DNA from: Halichoerus grypus | Lineage: Eukaryota > Chordata > Mammalia > Carnivora > Phocidae | DNA: 64,000 bases | Assembly (NCBI RefSeq): GCF_964656455.1 | Contig: NC_135712.1 | Coordinates: 66,965,239 to 67,029,238 of the forward strand | Direction: 5' to 3' | In this document: one piece after another, positions 45,882-57,442 of the stretch | Numbering within the stretch: the first letter of the stretch is position 1 | Layout: every line of letters begins with the position of its first letter | Notes under the pieces: generated by a model | Database searches by the model: none | Told to the model about the DNA's origin: nothing | Seen by the model: the letters and a program-made list of their open reading frames with translations, nothing else | Made by a program: the position numbers and the translations under genes

Positions 45882-45993
45882 ATTTTTTTAAGATTTTATT
45901 TTTTAGCAATCTCTACACCCAACGTGGGGCTCAAACTCATGACCCTCAGATCAAGAGTTGCGTGTTCCACCAACTGAGCCAGCCAGACACCCC
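45882..45993 (-). mobile_element. Can-SINE, short form
   Basis: An antisense Can-SINE of about 112 bp resembles the short copy at 10731. It is flanked by a perfect 12-bp duplication, 'cagaatctgaaa', at 45870-45881 and 45994-46005. Confidence 0.92.
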
Positions 45994-46104
45994 CAGAATC
46001 TGAAAGATTTTAATCAGCTAGAGAGATGGACCGAACTTAGACAAGATGAAACGAATTAGGAGAAATACAGAGTCCCAAACCTAAGACCAAAAAGGCGACA
46101 CCAC

Positions 46105-46555
46105 TGTTATGGGTTGAACTGTGTCCCTCTAAAACTCACACGTTCAAGTTTCAATCCCCAGGACCTCAGAATATGACCTTATTTGGAAATAGGGTCGTTG
46201 CTGATGTAATTAGTTAAGATGAGGTCATACTGGAGTAGGGTGGACCCCTAAACCAATTTGACTGGTGTCCTTACGAAAGGGGGAATTTGGAGGCAGACAG
46301 GTGTAGAGGGAGAACAGCATGCAATGATAAAGGCTAAGATTAGGGGGTGCTTCTATAAATCAAGGACAGCAAGGACTGTCAAGAAACCACCAGAAGCTCG
46401 GGAACATTCTCCCTCATAGCCCTCAGAAGGAACCAACCCTGCCAACGCCTTGGTCTCGAGCTTCTTGTCTCCAAGACTATGAGACAATACACTTCTGTTG
46501 TTGGAGTAACCCAGTTTGTGGTACTTTGTTATGGCAGCCCTAGCAAACTAGTGCA
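46105..46555 (+). mobile_element. MaLR solo LTR (MLT1 type)
   Basis: A near full-length LTR of about 450 bp starts TGTTATGGGTTGAACTGTGTCCC, contains 'tatgaccttatttggaaatagggtc' and 'gatgaggtcatactggagtagggtgg', and ends 'ggcagccctagcaaactagtgca'. It is a solo LTR of the mammalian MaLR (ERVL-related) group, probably MLT1B-like. No internal retroviral sequence is present on either side. Confidence 0.88.
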
Positions 46556-47514
46556 GCACAAAGACACAATTGGGAGATGGGGCGGAGTTACAGATTACGA
46601 TAAAGAGACCTGAGGGGAATGGTGGGCTGCAAGCTCAGTAAAAGTCAGCAGGGCCGCGCGGCTGCCAAGAATCGCCAGGGCAGAACTGAGGCCCGCGTGA
46701 ACAGAAGCTGTGCCACCTGCAGTGATGTGCGCGTGCTGGCCGGGCCTCACCTGGAAGACCAGACTTGGTCCTGGTGACCGCAATTTAAGACAAGTGGGAG
46801 GACGTTCAGAGTTCTGTGCCCAGGGATGAAGAGACAAGTCAGAGGAGCACTAATGGAAGTGGGGAAGGCAACTGGTCTCCAAAGCTTGAAGAGCTGTGGC
46901 ATGGAAGTGACTGTGTTCACCCAGAACAGCCATATGGGAAGAGACGGAGCCCACAGGGAGAGACACAGACTTCACAGGAATGTAAGAACTTTCTATGAGA
47001 CGTTGTTGACCAAAAATGGAATGGGTACCTTGTGGGTAAGAAGGACTGAAGATTCTACCCGCTGACTGCTCAGGAGGGACTTATAGAGGTGACCTTGGCA
47101 CCTTCCAGCTCCAAGAAGGACCCACTCACATTCCCTAGCCTGGCTGACCCCAGCACCTCAGGCTCCTTACTCATGTAAAGTTAGAGGCTACTGAGGGCTG
47201 TTCGGGCCCTCATCGATGGCTTGGGCGGGTCAAACTGCACGCTAGACACACACCCCTCAGAAGATCAGGGTTGGCAAGACCCAGGCCACTGGAAGGAGGA
47301 ACCTGTTCATGCTCACAAGGATGGGGTCCTGAATAGGGATGGGAAGGAAAATGGCCCTGGCTCTCCATTGTCCAGGGAGGGAGGAAACTGGCAGCCCCAG
47401 AGTTAACGAACTCCTACCCTGAGGGAGTGCCCTGCTGGTGGGGGCTGAGGGGATACAAAGGAGGCTTCACCCAGGCCTCCCTTTGAGCAACTCCTATGCT
47501 AATAAGACCCTTCC

Positions 47515-47740
47515 CAGGACAACGTGACACTAACAGTGAGCATAATCTATCTACAAGAGTTACACTACTTCACTTAATCCTCCCTTAAACTAGTCCTCCC
47601 TCATTTTACAGTACAAAAAGGAGGCTCAGAGAGGGAAAGGAACTCATATAAAACCCACGAACAAAAACCAGTTGGGCTGGGTTTGAACTCAAGTCTGTCT
47701 CATCCCGAAGCGCACATTCCTCCCAAGTTTCCACACTACT
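47515..47740 (-). repeat. MIR
   Basis: 'cttcacttaatcctcccttaaactagtcctccctcattttacagtacaaaaaggaggctcagagaggg' to 'gggctgggtttgaactcaagtctgtctcatcc' is an antisense MIR. Confidence 0.8.
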
Positions 47741-47816
47741 TCCCCAGTAAAGTGTTATGGGTTGTAGAAGTGCCACAAGCACCCAGCAACAGAAAGAAGA
47801 GCCTATGTGGTCTAAA

Positions 47817-48004
47817 GTAGTGTCTCAAACCTCAGCAAGTATCAAAATGGCCTGTGGTACTTGTTCAAGGGCAGGTTGCTGGGCGCCGGCCTGAGAATCA
47901 CTGAGTCAGTAGGTCTGGGGTTCAGCCCAAGAACTCTTGCATTCCTACAGGTGCCAGGAGGTGCTGATGCTGCTGGTCAGGAACGTCACTTTGAGAACAA
48001 CTGC
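47817..48004 (-). repeat. MER5A
   Basis: A full-length antisense MER5A runs from 'tgtctcaaacctcagcaagtatcaa' to 'ggtgctgatgctgctggtcaggaacgtcactttgagaacaactg'. Confidence 0.85.
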
Positions 48005-48559
48005 TCTGGAGCAATCAGGAAAGGGAGCAGGTGTCCTCCAGACTCAGAGCCACACAGAGATAGAGGTTCACTGCCAGGTCAATCATCTGTCTCCAGTACG
48101 GGAGTCCCCCAACAGCATCCTGGGCAGCAAGACTGACAGCTGGTGCTGCTTCACCACAGCCCATCTGGATGGGGAGATGCTCATTCTGAAAAAATCCATC
48201 TTCTTGTACTTTCCATTCTGGAGTCTTCCGGTTCTCCCAGGCGGATGAGCTGAGTTCTCTACTATAGGAAGTCCTGCCTCTTCGGCAGTCAGCCACCATG
48301 ACCCCCAGGGCTTTCTCCCTTCTCTTAAGTGGATGAGTTCCCTTCACCAGACCTTCTGTGGCTGCATTTCTCAAACCCCTCCTGTTGCTGGCTGCCCTCC
48401 ACAGAGCACACTGGAGTTGGTCTGGGTCCCCTCTAAAATCCATGTCCAGAGATGAAGACATAATGACCGGAGAGAACCCAATCTGGTCCCTGCACTTCTC
48501 TTCGTGCCATTGAAGATGGTATTGTTTTGAGCAAGCCCATCACCCTGCCGGTTCCTATA

Positions 48560-48865
48560 AAGCCTGTGCACAATTAAACCCCTCAGATCTTTTCCTCAGG
48601 ATCTGCAGCCAAATCAAGTCTGCTCCCACCCCCATCCCCCTCATGAACTTGAGCAATTAATTTGTGCAATCTAAATGTGACTTTCCATCTGCCCCTGTTA
48701 AATTTCATCTTGTTGGTTTAAACCCAGCATTCCAGTCTGTTGAGATCATTTTGAATATTTATTCTGTCTTTTATAGGAGCTGCCCATCACAGCCTTGTCA
48801 TCAACAAATTTGATAAGCTCACTTACTCCAGTGTCATCTAACTCATGGATAAAAATGCAAAGCTT
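48560..48865 (+). repeat. CR1/L3-type ancient LINE fragment
   Basis: 'actttccatctgcccctgttaaatttcatcttgttggtttaaacccagcattccagtctgttgagatcattttgaatatttattctgtc' to 'catcaacaaatttgataagc...actcatggataaaaatg' resembles the CR1/L3 LINE 3' region shared by amniotes. It is very old and noncoding. Confidence 0.55.
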
Positions 48866-48924
48866 CATTTTTCAAATCTCACCTGCCATATACCATCTTC
48901 CCTTTTGGAATCCCTAATCATAAG

Positions 48925-48952
48925 ATCAGACTTCCTAAAATCAGACTTCCTA
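48925..48952 (+). repeat. Short tandem duplication, period 15
   Basis: 'atcagacttccta' occurs twice in a row with two bases between. Confidence 0.85.
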
Positions 48953-49644
48953 GATTCTAGGGAAGGTCTGTGGACACGTCATTTCTTTCCCTGGCTGTTA
49001 TTAACACATGGCTGATGTGGTGTCTTTCATCCAAGCACCGTCACATCACCACCAAGCTCTTGGTTAGAACCAAATCAGAAGGATAGTTTTGGTTGCTATT
49101 TCTCTATCTGTTGGGCAATGGCGATGTTAAAGAGGCAAGAATACAAAAATGTATCCACGCCTCCACTTTAAACAGTATTTGACATCCAACAGAAGTCAGA
49201 CAGCCTATCCCCCAATCATTACTATAGCATGCCTCCCTGACAGCTTTATAAGCCATACTGGGCAAGGAGCATCCAAATTCTTCTGCCTGGGTGGGGAAGT
49301 TGCAATAGGGATGGGTATGTCAAACTTGGACCTGCTAAGCTGCAAGGCATGCTGGGATCTTGGCAGCTGGTCAGTGAGGAAGGAAGAAATGTTTTCTGGC
49401 ACAGGGTACCTGAAGGAAGGGGTGAAGACAGAATCAAGGAAGTGAAAAGGAAAAGGGGGTCTTAAGGAATAGCCACTCTCCTGCCACTCCAATGAGAGAA
49501 TTGCTCTTCTGCTGGAGAAAGGCACAGTCTTATGTCCATAGGATGCTGACAGAGCATCTGTGAACAACGTATTGATACCATAAGCCAAGGATGGAACAAA
49601 GTGTGCCTACATATACAGACATTCAAAGCATACAAAATATACAT

Positions 49645-49875
49645 AGTTAAGAGGCTAGGCTCTGAAATCAGACAATCTGGTTTAAATCCCAGCTCTGCTA
49701 CATTTTAACTGGGTGACCTTGGGCAAATTATTTTCTCTCTCAAGGTTTCAGTTTCTTCGTGTGGAATACACGCACATAAGGCCCATGAGTATTAAAGAGA
49801 GAATGGGTATACAAAGTTTAACAGACTGCCTGGTGCATAGTAACAGCTCAATAAATAATAACTGTTATTATGGAA
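49645..49875 (+). repeat. MIR, full length
   Basis: The best MIR in the window: 'gaggctaggctctgaaatcagacaatctggtttaaatcccagctctgctac', 'tgggtgaccttgggcaaattatttt', to 'gcctggtgcatagtaacagctcaataaataataactgttatta'. Confidence 0.9.
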
Positions 49876-50164
49876 CAATAGCATGAAGGCTCGGAATGCT
49901 GATAGTTCCTGGGCTGGAGATGTGAAGAGGAAAAAGCCAAGCAGGTGAAAGAAGAAACTAAAGAAGCTGGGGTGGGGTGGGGGGGAGGAGGTGTTTAGGA
50001 GCAGGAGAGACTTGGAGCTCACCTGGAGGGGGGAAGCAGTAATTTGTGGAACAGACCTGGAGGTGGAGCCGAGGCACTAGGCTAGGACAAGGATTCTGAC
50101 CTTCAGGTCAAGTGGGGTGAAGCAGCCAGCTTAAAGCCTCAGAGGAGTTCAATGAAAAGTTTGT

Positions 50165-50466
50165 TTTTTCAGCTCTGAATATGAAAAATTTTTATTGTGA
50201 TTGGAAGTCAGTCAAAAATTGTCTAGGTGGTCCATGTTAAAAAAAAAAGCATAAATATTCCACTTCTAGAAATCTGTTCTGAGAAAATAATCATCAATAG
50301 GCGCAAAGATTTACATACAAAGATGTTCACTGCAGCATTATTTATAATAGTAAAAAAAAAAAATGGTTTACAACCTAGATGTCCAACCCACGAGGATTCA
50401 TTAAATGTATTACGGCACAACCATTAGATGGATGGAATGTGGGCGGCTATTAGAAAGCCCATTTGA
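50165..50466 (+). repeat. Old L1M fragment, left part
   Basis: Diverged L1 sequence in sense, with 'atgttcactgcagcattatttataatagt' and 'ttacaacctagatgtccaaccc' typical of the 3' part of L1 ORF2. It is interrupted at 50467 by a younger L1 and resumes at about 50705. Frames are broken. Confidence 0.75.
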
Positions 50467-50704
50467 TGAAACAAGACGAAACCAGAGAGGGAGACAAACC
50501 ATAAGAGACTCTTAATCTCAGGAAACAAACTGAGGGTTGCTGGAGTGGAGGGGGGTGGGAGGGATGGGGTGGCTGGGTGATGGACATTGGGGAGGGTAAG
50601 TACTATGGTGAGCACTGTGAATTGTGTAAGACTGATGAATCACAGACCTGTACCCCTGAAACAAATAATACATTATATGTTAATAAAAAAAATTAAAAAA
50701 AAAA
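50467..50704 (+). mobile_element. 5'-truncated carnivore L1 3' end inserted in old L1
   Basis: A 238-bp L1 3' UTR piece in sense: 'cataagagactcttaatctcaggaaacaaactgagggttgctgg' through 'cagacctgtacccctgaaacaaataatacattatatgttaataaa' to an A-rich tail. A perfect 15-bp duplication, 'agaaagcccatttga', flanks it at 50452-50466 and 50705-50719, marking a typical target-primed insertion. Confidence 0.93.
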
Positions 50705-50850
50705 AGAAAGCCCATTTGAGAAGAATACTTCAGACATGGGAAAATTATCACAATATGTTATTAAATGGAAAAGGCTGGTTACAAAGCAACACAGAGAGTA
50801 CAATCGCAATTTTGTTACATACATATCTAGAAGGAAATAAGCAGCAATGT
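50705..50850 (+). repeat. Old L1M fragment, right part
   Basis: This continues the L1M interrupted at 50467 ('cccatttgagaagaatacttcagacatgggaaaattatcacaatatg'). Its start includes the second copy of the 15-bp duplication. Confidence 0.65.
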
Positions 50851-51117
50851 TGAAGGAATACGCATTACTTTTATAAATGCTTTTTAAGAAGAAATGACCA
50901 CAAAGAAGTTACAGTAGAAGGGTGCTCCCACAATCAGCTTATAATAGAAAGTCATTAAATTCAGAACACAGGAACACAAACAGTAGCTATGATCTGAATG
51001 CCAGGAGCTGTAGCTGGTAACTACTAGAAAGGACCTGGCTCTTTGAAGGGCTGAGGGCAAAGAGATTCTGCATGCCACTGGCGTGAAGCCAGGGGGAGCC
51101 TAGGAAAGAAGATTTAG

Positions 51118-51300
51118 GTCAGTGGCTCTCAACCACGGCTACATATTAGAAGCTCAAAAAAAAAAAAAAAAAAAATCAGTTGCTCAGGCTTCATCCTCAG
51201 GGACTCTGACTTAATTAAGGTCTAGGATGGGGCTGGTCATCTATAGGTTTTCAAAGCTCTCCAGGTGATTCTAATAGAAATCATGACTTAGAGTTGAGCT
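51118..51300 (-). repeat. MER5A-like element with poly-A insertion
   Basis: 'cagtggctctcaaccacggctacatattagaagctc' begins a MER5-group element that ends near 'ctccaggtgattctaatagaaatc'. A run of 21 A at 51156-51176 interrupts it, either slippage or a tiny retroposition scar. Confidence 0.6.
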
Positions 51301-52296
51301 GGGCCAGGCTACTGTTACCTAAATACAGAGGTCATTGGAGCCTTGCTCTCCAGACTGGGCCCTGTATGTCCAGAGAGACTCACTCTGCAAGCTAGAGAGA
51401 TGCTGAAAGGGGGAGCAGGTGGCCCCGAGGTACCTGGTCTAGGCAGGAAAATGCCCCTCAGCCTGGAGGGGCAGTCACAGAAGTGCTCCTTGGAGCTGGG
51501 CCATTTGGGAGTTTTTGCCACAAGGATACTGCTCTCCCCGGAGACTCCTAAGGGGGCCCAGGTGACCAGCTGACTCCATAAATTCCAAGTACAGGTGGCT
51601 CTACAAACGGGAGAAGGGAAGAAAACCAGGATCCCAGGACACCTATAGGGACCTGATTCTTGAGAAGCTGGACTTAGTCTAGTGGTATTTTCCTTCTCTG
51701 TCCTGCTTTGGGGCAGAAACACATCCTGGTCAACAGAGCGATGTGTAGACCTTAAAGGCAGTCTGTTCTAGGTGGATGAGCTCTCTCAGAGGGCTCCTGG
51801 TTTCCCCTGGGCGCCTTGAGGGAAGAGGAGCAGAGAGAACAAGCTGCTAGAAACAGAAGTTTGTATTAAATGATAAGATCTCCCCCCAGCTTCTCACTAC
51901 AGGTATAGAGTTACCCCAGGCACCAAAAGAAGGGAAAGAACAGACTTGGATCGGGTGCTTTACACACTGGATCCATCCATCCCTGAATAATTAAGAGCCA
52001 ACTGCAAGCTCTTTTGTACTCCTTGAAGGGGAGCTCCTGGGGGCCCTTCAGGACAATGACTAGGGCAGTATGGAGGGAGTTAGGGTTCAGGTGGAACAGC
52101 GGGGTTAGCAGGTAGGGTTAGATCTAAATTGCTACCCCACCAGCCATTTCCTTGAAATTGTCTCTCTAGGGACAGCCTTACATCAACTCTGGCAGATGAA
52201 CGGAGCTGCCGATAATCCAAAATGCCAGACGATCAAATGATAAGACAGCTTTGCCATGCGCTGCATCTATGTTTATACATGCACAGGTGTGAGTAT

Positions 52297-52300
<4 letters not shown>

Positions 52301-52328
<28 letters not shown>
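52301..52328 (+). repeat. (CA)n microsatellite
   Basis: Fourteen CA/AC units, extended by 'cgcatata'. Confidence 0.95.
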
Positions 52329-52331
<3 letters not shown>

Positions 52332-52574
52332 TATACCTAATATGCAGCAGATTTACCTTCCAAATGATGTTTGGCTTAGGCAGAGGCTAAAAGGAGAATG
52401 CGCTCTCTGAAGATTCTGGCCGTCAGGTGGCTTACCAGCAGTGGGTCTGGAGGGAACTAGAAACTGGTCTTAGACTAAACACTCTCCACAAGTGAACCAC
52501 AAAAAAGAGATTTTCCTGGAAAATCGAGAAGTAACTGTAGTCTCCATTCAAGACTGCTGACCTCGAGGGCCAGA

Positions 52575-52680
52575 AAGTCTCAGGGTTCATCTGACCACCT
52601 CATTTTCACAGATGGGGAATGGAGGTCTGGCCGAAATGCTCAAGGGGGGCAGACTCCCTCATTTCTAACCCAGCCTCCTC
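52575..52680 (-). repeat. MIR fragment
   Basis: 'cctcattttcacagatggggaatggaggtctggccgaaatgctc' matches the antisense MIR core, diverged. Confidence 0.5.
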
Positions 52681-53146
52681 CTTTGGGAATTTAAACCTAC
52701 CTGCTCCAGTTTAGTCCTCAGGGGACTGACAGAGCAGATGGTCCCCAGCCATCCTCCAGCACCAACACTTCCTTATCACAGAAGAGGCCAGCCAGAGCCG
52801 TTCTTGGTTCAAATGCAAAGATATTCTGATAATATCGACAAGGCTTCAAATTCAAACGAGTTCCAGGTGCAAGTCTGATTAAGTCATCCTTATTAAACGC
52901 AGATCAATGAGGGCAGTGTCATGGCACAACTCAGCACACACAGCCTTGTCTTTAAAGCTTTCATTTGCTCAGGAACAGGCCAACAGAATCCTTGTCCTCC
53001 TGTTTCAGGTCAGAGTGGAGGAGGATGAACAGCCCATCTGCTGGGAAGTGTGCTCAAGGTCAAACTCTCCCGAGCCTGGTCTCCATCCCAGGGGTACTCC
53101 TCCTGTTTTCCCCACTGTGCCCAGAAGCAAATTGGATAGGAAATCA

Positions 53147-53204
53147 CCTTCTTCTTCTTCGTCTTCTTCTTCTTCTTTTTCTTCTTCTTCTTCTTTTTTC
53201 CTTC
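53147..53204 (+). repeat. (CTT)n homopyrimidine tract
   Basis: CTT units with two interruptions (one TCG, two longer T runs), almost purely pyrimidine on the plus strand. GAA/TTC tracts can form triplex DNA. It explains the poly-serine and poly-lysine open frames here. Confidence 0.93.
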
Positions 53205-53850
53205 CATTTTGAAGCTATCAAGTGTAGTAATTTCTCATTGGTGAGACCCTGACTAATATCAGGATTAAAGAGTGCATTCTGCAAGGTTTGGTTTCATCTC
53301 TTATGCTCACTAAAGCAAAACACTACAGCAGAAGGGAGGGAAAGTGACATGGCAGAGCCACAGAACGTTCAGCACCCTGCTTCCTTTTCAGAACTCTGCT
53401 CCCAGCTGGAATTTTTCCCTGCTACTTTCTAGCATTCAAGCCTGTTATAAGCGAAATTTTTTCAAAAAGAAAGTCTTGGGGGAGAATCCTCCATCTAAGA
53501 CAGAGAACGGCATATGCAAAGATCCCCTTCCAGATTACCCATCATTGAGCCATCTCTTTAGCTAAGGCACATGTTATCAAATGGAAAGTCAGAGAAAGGG
53601 AGTTTCACAACACTAGAGCCCTGTGAAATCCAGGTGTTACAGCTGTTCACAGAAGCTGTAAAAGAAGGGCTCAATTTGGCAATTCAATGAAACTCCATTA
53701 GTCAAGCCACCTGCTTTGGCTTCTTTTCATATATTTAAGACCAAGCTAGTTAAGCTTTATCATAGATTTAAGACCAACTTAGTGGTGGCTAAACTCAAAT
53801 GCAAAGATCCAAATGTGAAGGAAACACATTCATTGGAAGTACCTAGTTCC

Positions 53851-53851
<1 letters not shown>

Positions 53852-53889
<38 letters not shown>
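53852..53889 (+). repeat. (CA)n microsatellite
   Basis: Nineteen AC units, uninterrupted. Confidence 0.96.
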
Positions 53890-53893
<4 letters not shown>

Positions 53894-54279
53894 ATGAAGA
53901 CAATAATGATCTAGGCGACTGGATGAGGCAAAGGATGGTCCCAGGACCCAGTGGGGTTCAGACCCTGAAGAATTAAAACACCAACACTCCCTCCCAACAG
54001 TTCTCATCCCCAGATCTTCAAGTACCTGGCTTTGCCTCTGTGTACGCCACAGATACAAGGTAGGTAATCAGCCCCACTCGATGAGTGAGAAATCTGAGGA
54101 ACTGAGGGAAGATCTGAGGGGGTGGCATCCTAGCCCTGTCAGCCCTCCCCACAAACCCTGGACTCCAAGTCCTTTGGACAACTCCACATTAGCTGTCAGA
54201 TCCCCAGACGAACTCAGAGGGAAAGAAAAAAAAAAACCCTCACAGTAAATTCCATCACAGAAGTTGAGGCAATGCTAGT

Positions 54280-54405
54280 AATCATGTTCTCCTAGTCATA
54301 CCAATTTACCTCCATTCAGATCAGAGATATGTCTTGTTTACCATCATATCCATAGCTTCCAGCACAGTGCCCGGCATACAGTAGGTGCTTAGTAAATGGT
54401 GAACA
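54280..54405 (+). repeat. L2 3' end
   Basis: 'agatatgtcttgtttaccatcatatccatagcttccagcacagtgcccggcatacagtaggtgcttagtaaatggtgaa' is a sense L2 tail. Confidence 0.82.
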
Positions 54406-55662
54406 TGTGAGCTTACTGCCACTGTTGGTCTCATCTACCTTGCACCTAGGCAATAACAAAGCTAACACTTGAGGATCTCAGGGAACATCTGGCAGCTGGA
54501 GGCATGGGGCTCAGCCCAGTGTCATTTAAGGCTTACCTGGTAGCATGCACTTCTAATCAGATAACTGTCCTTTGCCCTCTGTGCCCATTCTATCACCTCA
54601 GTGCTGATTGAAAGTAGTAAACTGGTTGATTATACAGTAGTGATCTGAATTGCTACCTTGTTGAATTTCCCCAAAGGATATAGGAGGGTTACCAAGATTA
54701 CAAACAAGAGTGTCATGATCAATGTTCAAAATAATTGCACCCAACAGCATCTTCCTCCCATCACCCTGTACGCACTCTACCTACCAATCTTCAGCCTTGC
54801 TAGGCTAATCTTCCATAAATGTCTGCCATCCCTCTCCCCCTTGCTGGGACTCCTCTTCCCCTTTTAAGACCCACACTCAGGGCTCAGGACTTTCTGGATA
54901 TTCCTTGGGATCCCTGAACATCCTATGTGAGCTTCTAGACTTTTCTTATCTAACCCCTGAATAAGGTCCTACTACTTTAGGGGAAGCAAAAAGTCATGGT
55001 TGGATTTTCTTCCTCTCTTGTAAAGAACAAAGCTGGCTTACACTCACTGGGTTCCTGGGGTGCTGGGAAGGGAGAGGAAAGAGACCTGAGTTCCAGTTCT
55101 GGCTCTGCATCTGGAATCTTGTATCAGAGGATGTGAAATCCTCAGATTTATATAAGACAGATGACACCCTGACCTCAAGGAATTCATCATCTAGAGAAGT
55201 CATCATAGAAGAATCCTAATGGGCCCTGAGGATGAGAGCGAGCTGGGAGTCTAGCAGATCAGAGGTAGGACCAGGCTGTGGGGTGTTCCAACCAATCCCC
55301 AAGGTACTGGGAGACATGATAACACATACACACAAAGAGATAATGCTTCTTAGGATCTTAATTTCTTGATCTATAAATATAGGGGATGAGGCTGCTCAAG
55401 GGCGGCACATTGGTTTTGTTTAGGCCATTTTATTTGGGCCATTTGACTTTGAGCATACAGTTGTCCAGCCATTCTAACTGCCTGATCAGCACACTGTTAC
55501 CTGCCTGCCCTCTGTAGGCATCGCAGTTTGTGACCCCCCACCCCCACCCCTCCGGCCATGGACAATCTCCAAGCCCTCTTCCAGGTTCAAGCCTCAATAA
55601 GACGTAACAGAAGGGCTTTCAAACAAGCCAGGAAGGGTACACCAAGACAGAAAAGCTTCTGC

Positions 55663-55680
55663 AAAAAAAAAAAAAAAAAA
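55663..55680 (+). repeat. Poly-A run flanked by an 11-bp direct repeat
   Basis: Eighteen A lie between two copies of AAAAGCTTCTG (55651-55661 and 55677-55687). It looks like an ultra-short LINE-mediated insertion or a slippage event. Confidence 0.85.
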
Positions 55681-56059
55681 GCTTCTGTGATTGCACCAGT
55701 CCTGAATGGGAGGTCAATCCACAGAGCTAGGGTGGACCTCTTAGCCTCTCTGTCTTCCTGGTCCGGCTCTAGAAGTGGAAAAGGAGCCCCTTCCTGACCT
55801 TCTCTTCTCTTCTCCCACCCTCCTGATACAGACAGCTGGTGGGGAGGGAGGCAGAGTCAACAAGCCCAGCTCTCAGCCCCACCTGAGTCATGGAGCTTTC
55901 TTCAAACAATCCTGTCCTAAGCCCTAGGTCACCATGTGGTACCAACTCCTTGCTGTTTTGTACTGCCTGTGAGTTTCCCCATTCACATTCTCCCTCCCCA
56001 AACAAATACACAAATGTCTTCTTTGGATCAAACTGGTGAATTTAGGAGCCTCTCTGGGC

Positions 56060-56145
56060 ATGAGCTCAGCCCTGTACCTCTTTGTATCTATGGCCACCTA
56101 GCCTGGTGTACTGCACACAGTAGGTACTTAAAAAGTGTTTGATGT
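56060..56145 (+). repeat. L2 3' tail
   Basis: 'tttgtatctatggccacctagcctggtgtactgcacacagtaggtacttaaaaagtgtttgatg' fits the end of L2. Confidence 0.65.
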
Positions 56146-57372
56146 CCAAGTGATGATAATGCTGGAGGAGAAAGGCTCTGGCACTTAATCCCTGGAAAGA
56201 GAAAAGCGATGGAAGATCTGCCACCCCCTCCCACACTGGTGCTGGTAGTTGTTGCCCCCCCCCCACACACACACTTTTCCTAACCTAGCACAGGGAGAGG
56301 CAGCCCTTCCTGCTGAGCAGGTCTCCCAAAACAATCCTGTCTTCTGGGTGACCAAGTGGCAAACTCCCTCTCTCTTTGATATTTTCTCCCCCTTCGTCCT
56401 CTGTTGGGAGTCTGCACTGGGGCAGGATACTGGCGGTTTCTCCCAATATGTTTCTTAATCTGTCCCCCTTTTCCTAGTTGTGAGGTCCAGTTCTCAGGCT
56501 CAAGATCCCCCCTGGCCCTTCCTCAAGGTCACCTATTCAGACTCAGAAAAGGTGAGAGGTCACTTTTAAATGTCAACAAGAAATGGGGGGGGGTTAAGTG
56601 ATGGTAAAGAATGGGCTAAAAGATGAGGGAAAGTGGGGGTGGGGAGGACGTAGAGGCGGGCATGGAGGGCGCTTGGGAGAGGCGCCTCTGCCTTCAGAGC
56701 AGAATGAGGCCGAAGTGGGAGGCTGGGGAGAATGGGAAGCGGGGAGCCTGAGAAATGTGGAAGGAGATTGGAATTGCTAGGGGCTGAAGGACAAAGATGA
56801 GAATTGGAGGCAGAAAAGGTAAGATCGTGGTGGGGTCTAGACACAGGCAAGCTTCCAAGCCTCCAAGCCCAGTTGCGTTTGCTCGGGCCCAGGGCCGGTT
56901 AGGAGTGCATCCCGAGGGTGGGCTGCCCTTCCCAGCTCAGGCTGCTCTCATCCCCACCGCGGGAAGCCTGGAGGGGATCGCAGGGGTGGGGGCAGACACC
57001 GGCGGCTACCAGTCCCTATCCAACTCGGGGCCCACTCCAGCTCGGGGCGGCGGGGCGGGCGGGATGACCCGAGGACTGGGCACCGGGGAATGGGGAGGAG
57101 GCAAGAACGGCGCTTCAGGTGGCTCCTCCTCGTCGTTTAAAGTTTGCGGCAGGCAAAGGAGCCGGCTCTGTCCCCCCTGTGCCGCTGGCTCGACGCTTCG
57201 CTCGGCCGGGTCGCCTCAGCCTCGCCTTCTTCCTCAGCGCGTCCTACCGCCACTTCCCTCTCGGCTCCCGCCCCGCGCGGGTCCCGGATCCCCTCTCCTG
57301 TCTCCATCCCTCCCTGTGCCTGTGCCCGAGCGCCCCCCGCTCCCTCCCTCCGCGCTGGATCTCCCGCACGAC

Positions 57373-57442
57373 GTGAGCAGAAAGTGAATGAGCAGCCCCA
57401 ACCACAAAGACAAATTACCATGAGAAAAATAAATCAGGAAAT
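57373..57442. promoter_or_regulatory. AT-rich block with RUNX motif inside the CpG island
   Basis: About 70 bases of A-rich DNA without CG dinucleotides interrupt the island. It contains AACCACAAA at 57400-57408, a full match to the RUNX site (TTTGTGGTT on the minus strand), and further A/T-rich motifs. An AT-rich block standing this sharply inside a CpG island suggests selection on a protein-binding sequence. It lies about 650 bases inside the predicted first intron. That it works as a regulatory element is inference. Confidence 0.4.

Larger units (their letters stand above)
51301..53146. other. Unique sequence
   Basis: Apart from the CA run at 52,301 and a MIR remnant at 52,575 nothing is recognised. 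Confidence 0.5.
54406..56879. other. Unique sequence with L2-like traces, left flank of the CpG island
   Basis: 54,660-54,960 has an L2-like texture ('cttgctaggctaatcttccataaatgtctgcc') too diverged to call. Two good plus-strand donor-like motifs (AAAAG|GTGAGA at 56551/56552 and AAAAG|GTAAGA at 56818/56819) lie here, with no evidence that they are used. Confidence 0.45.

Noticed and set aside
46105..46555. Provirus with internal genes next to the LTR
   Set aside because: Only a solo LTR is present; flanks are unrelated unique sequence and show no gag, pol or env-like frame.
56551..56819. Plus-strand exons ending at AAAAG|GTGAGA (56551) and AAAAG|GTAAGA (56818)
   Set aside because: Good donors, but they lie left of the island core and nothing else supports rightward first exons; donor-like motifs are common by chance.
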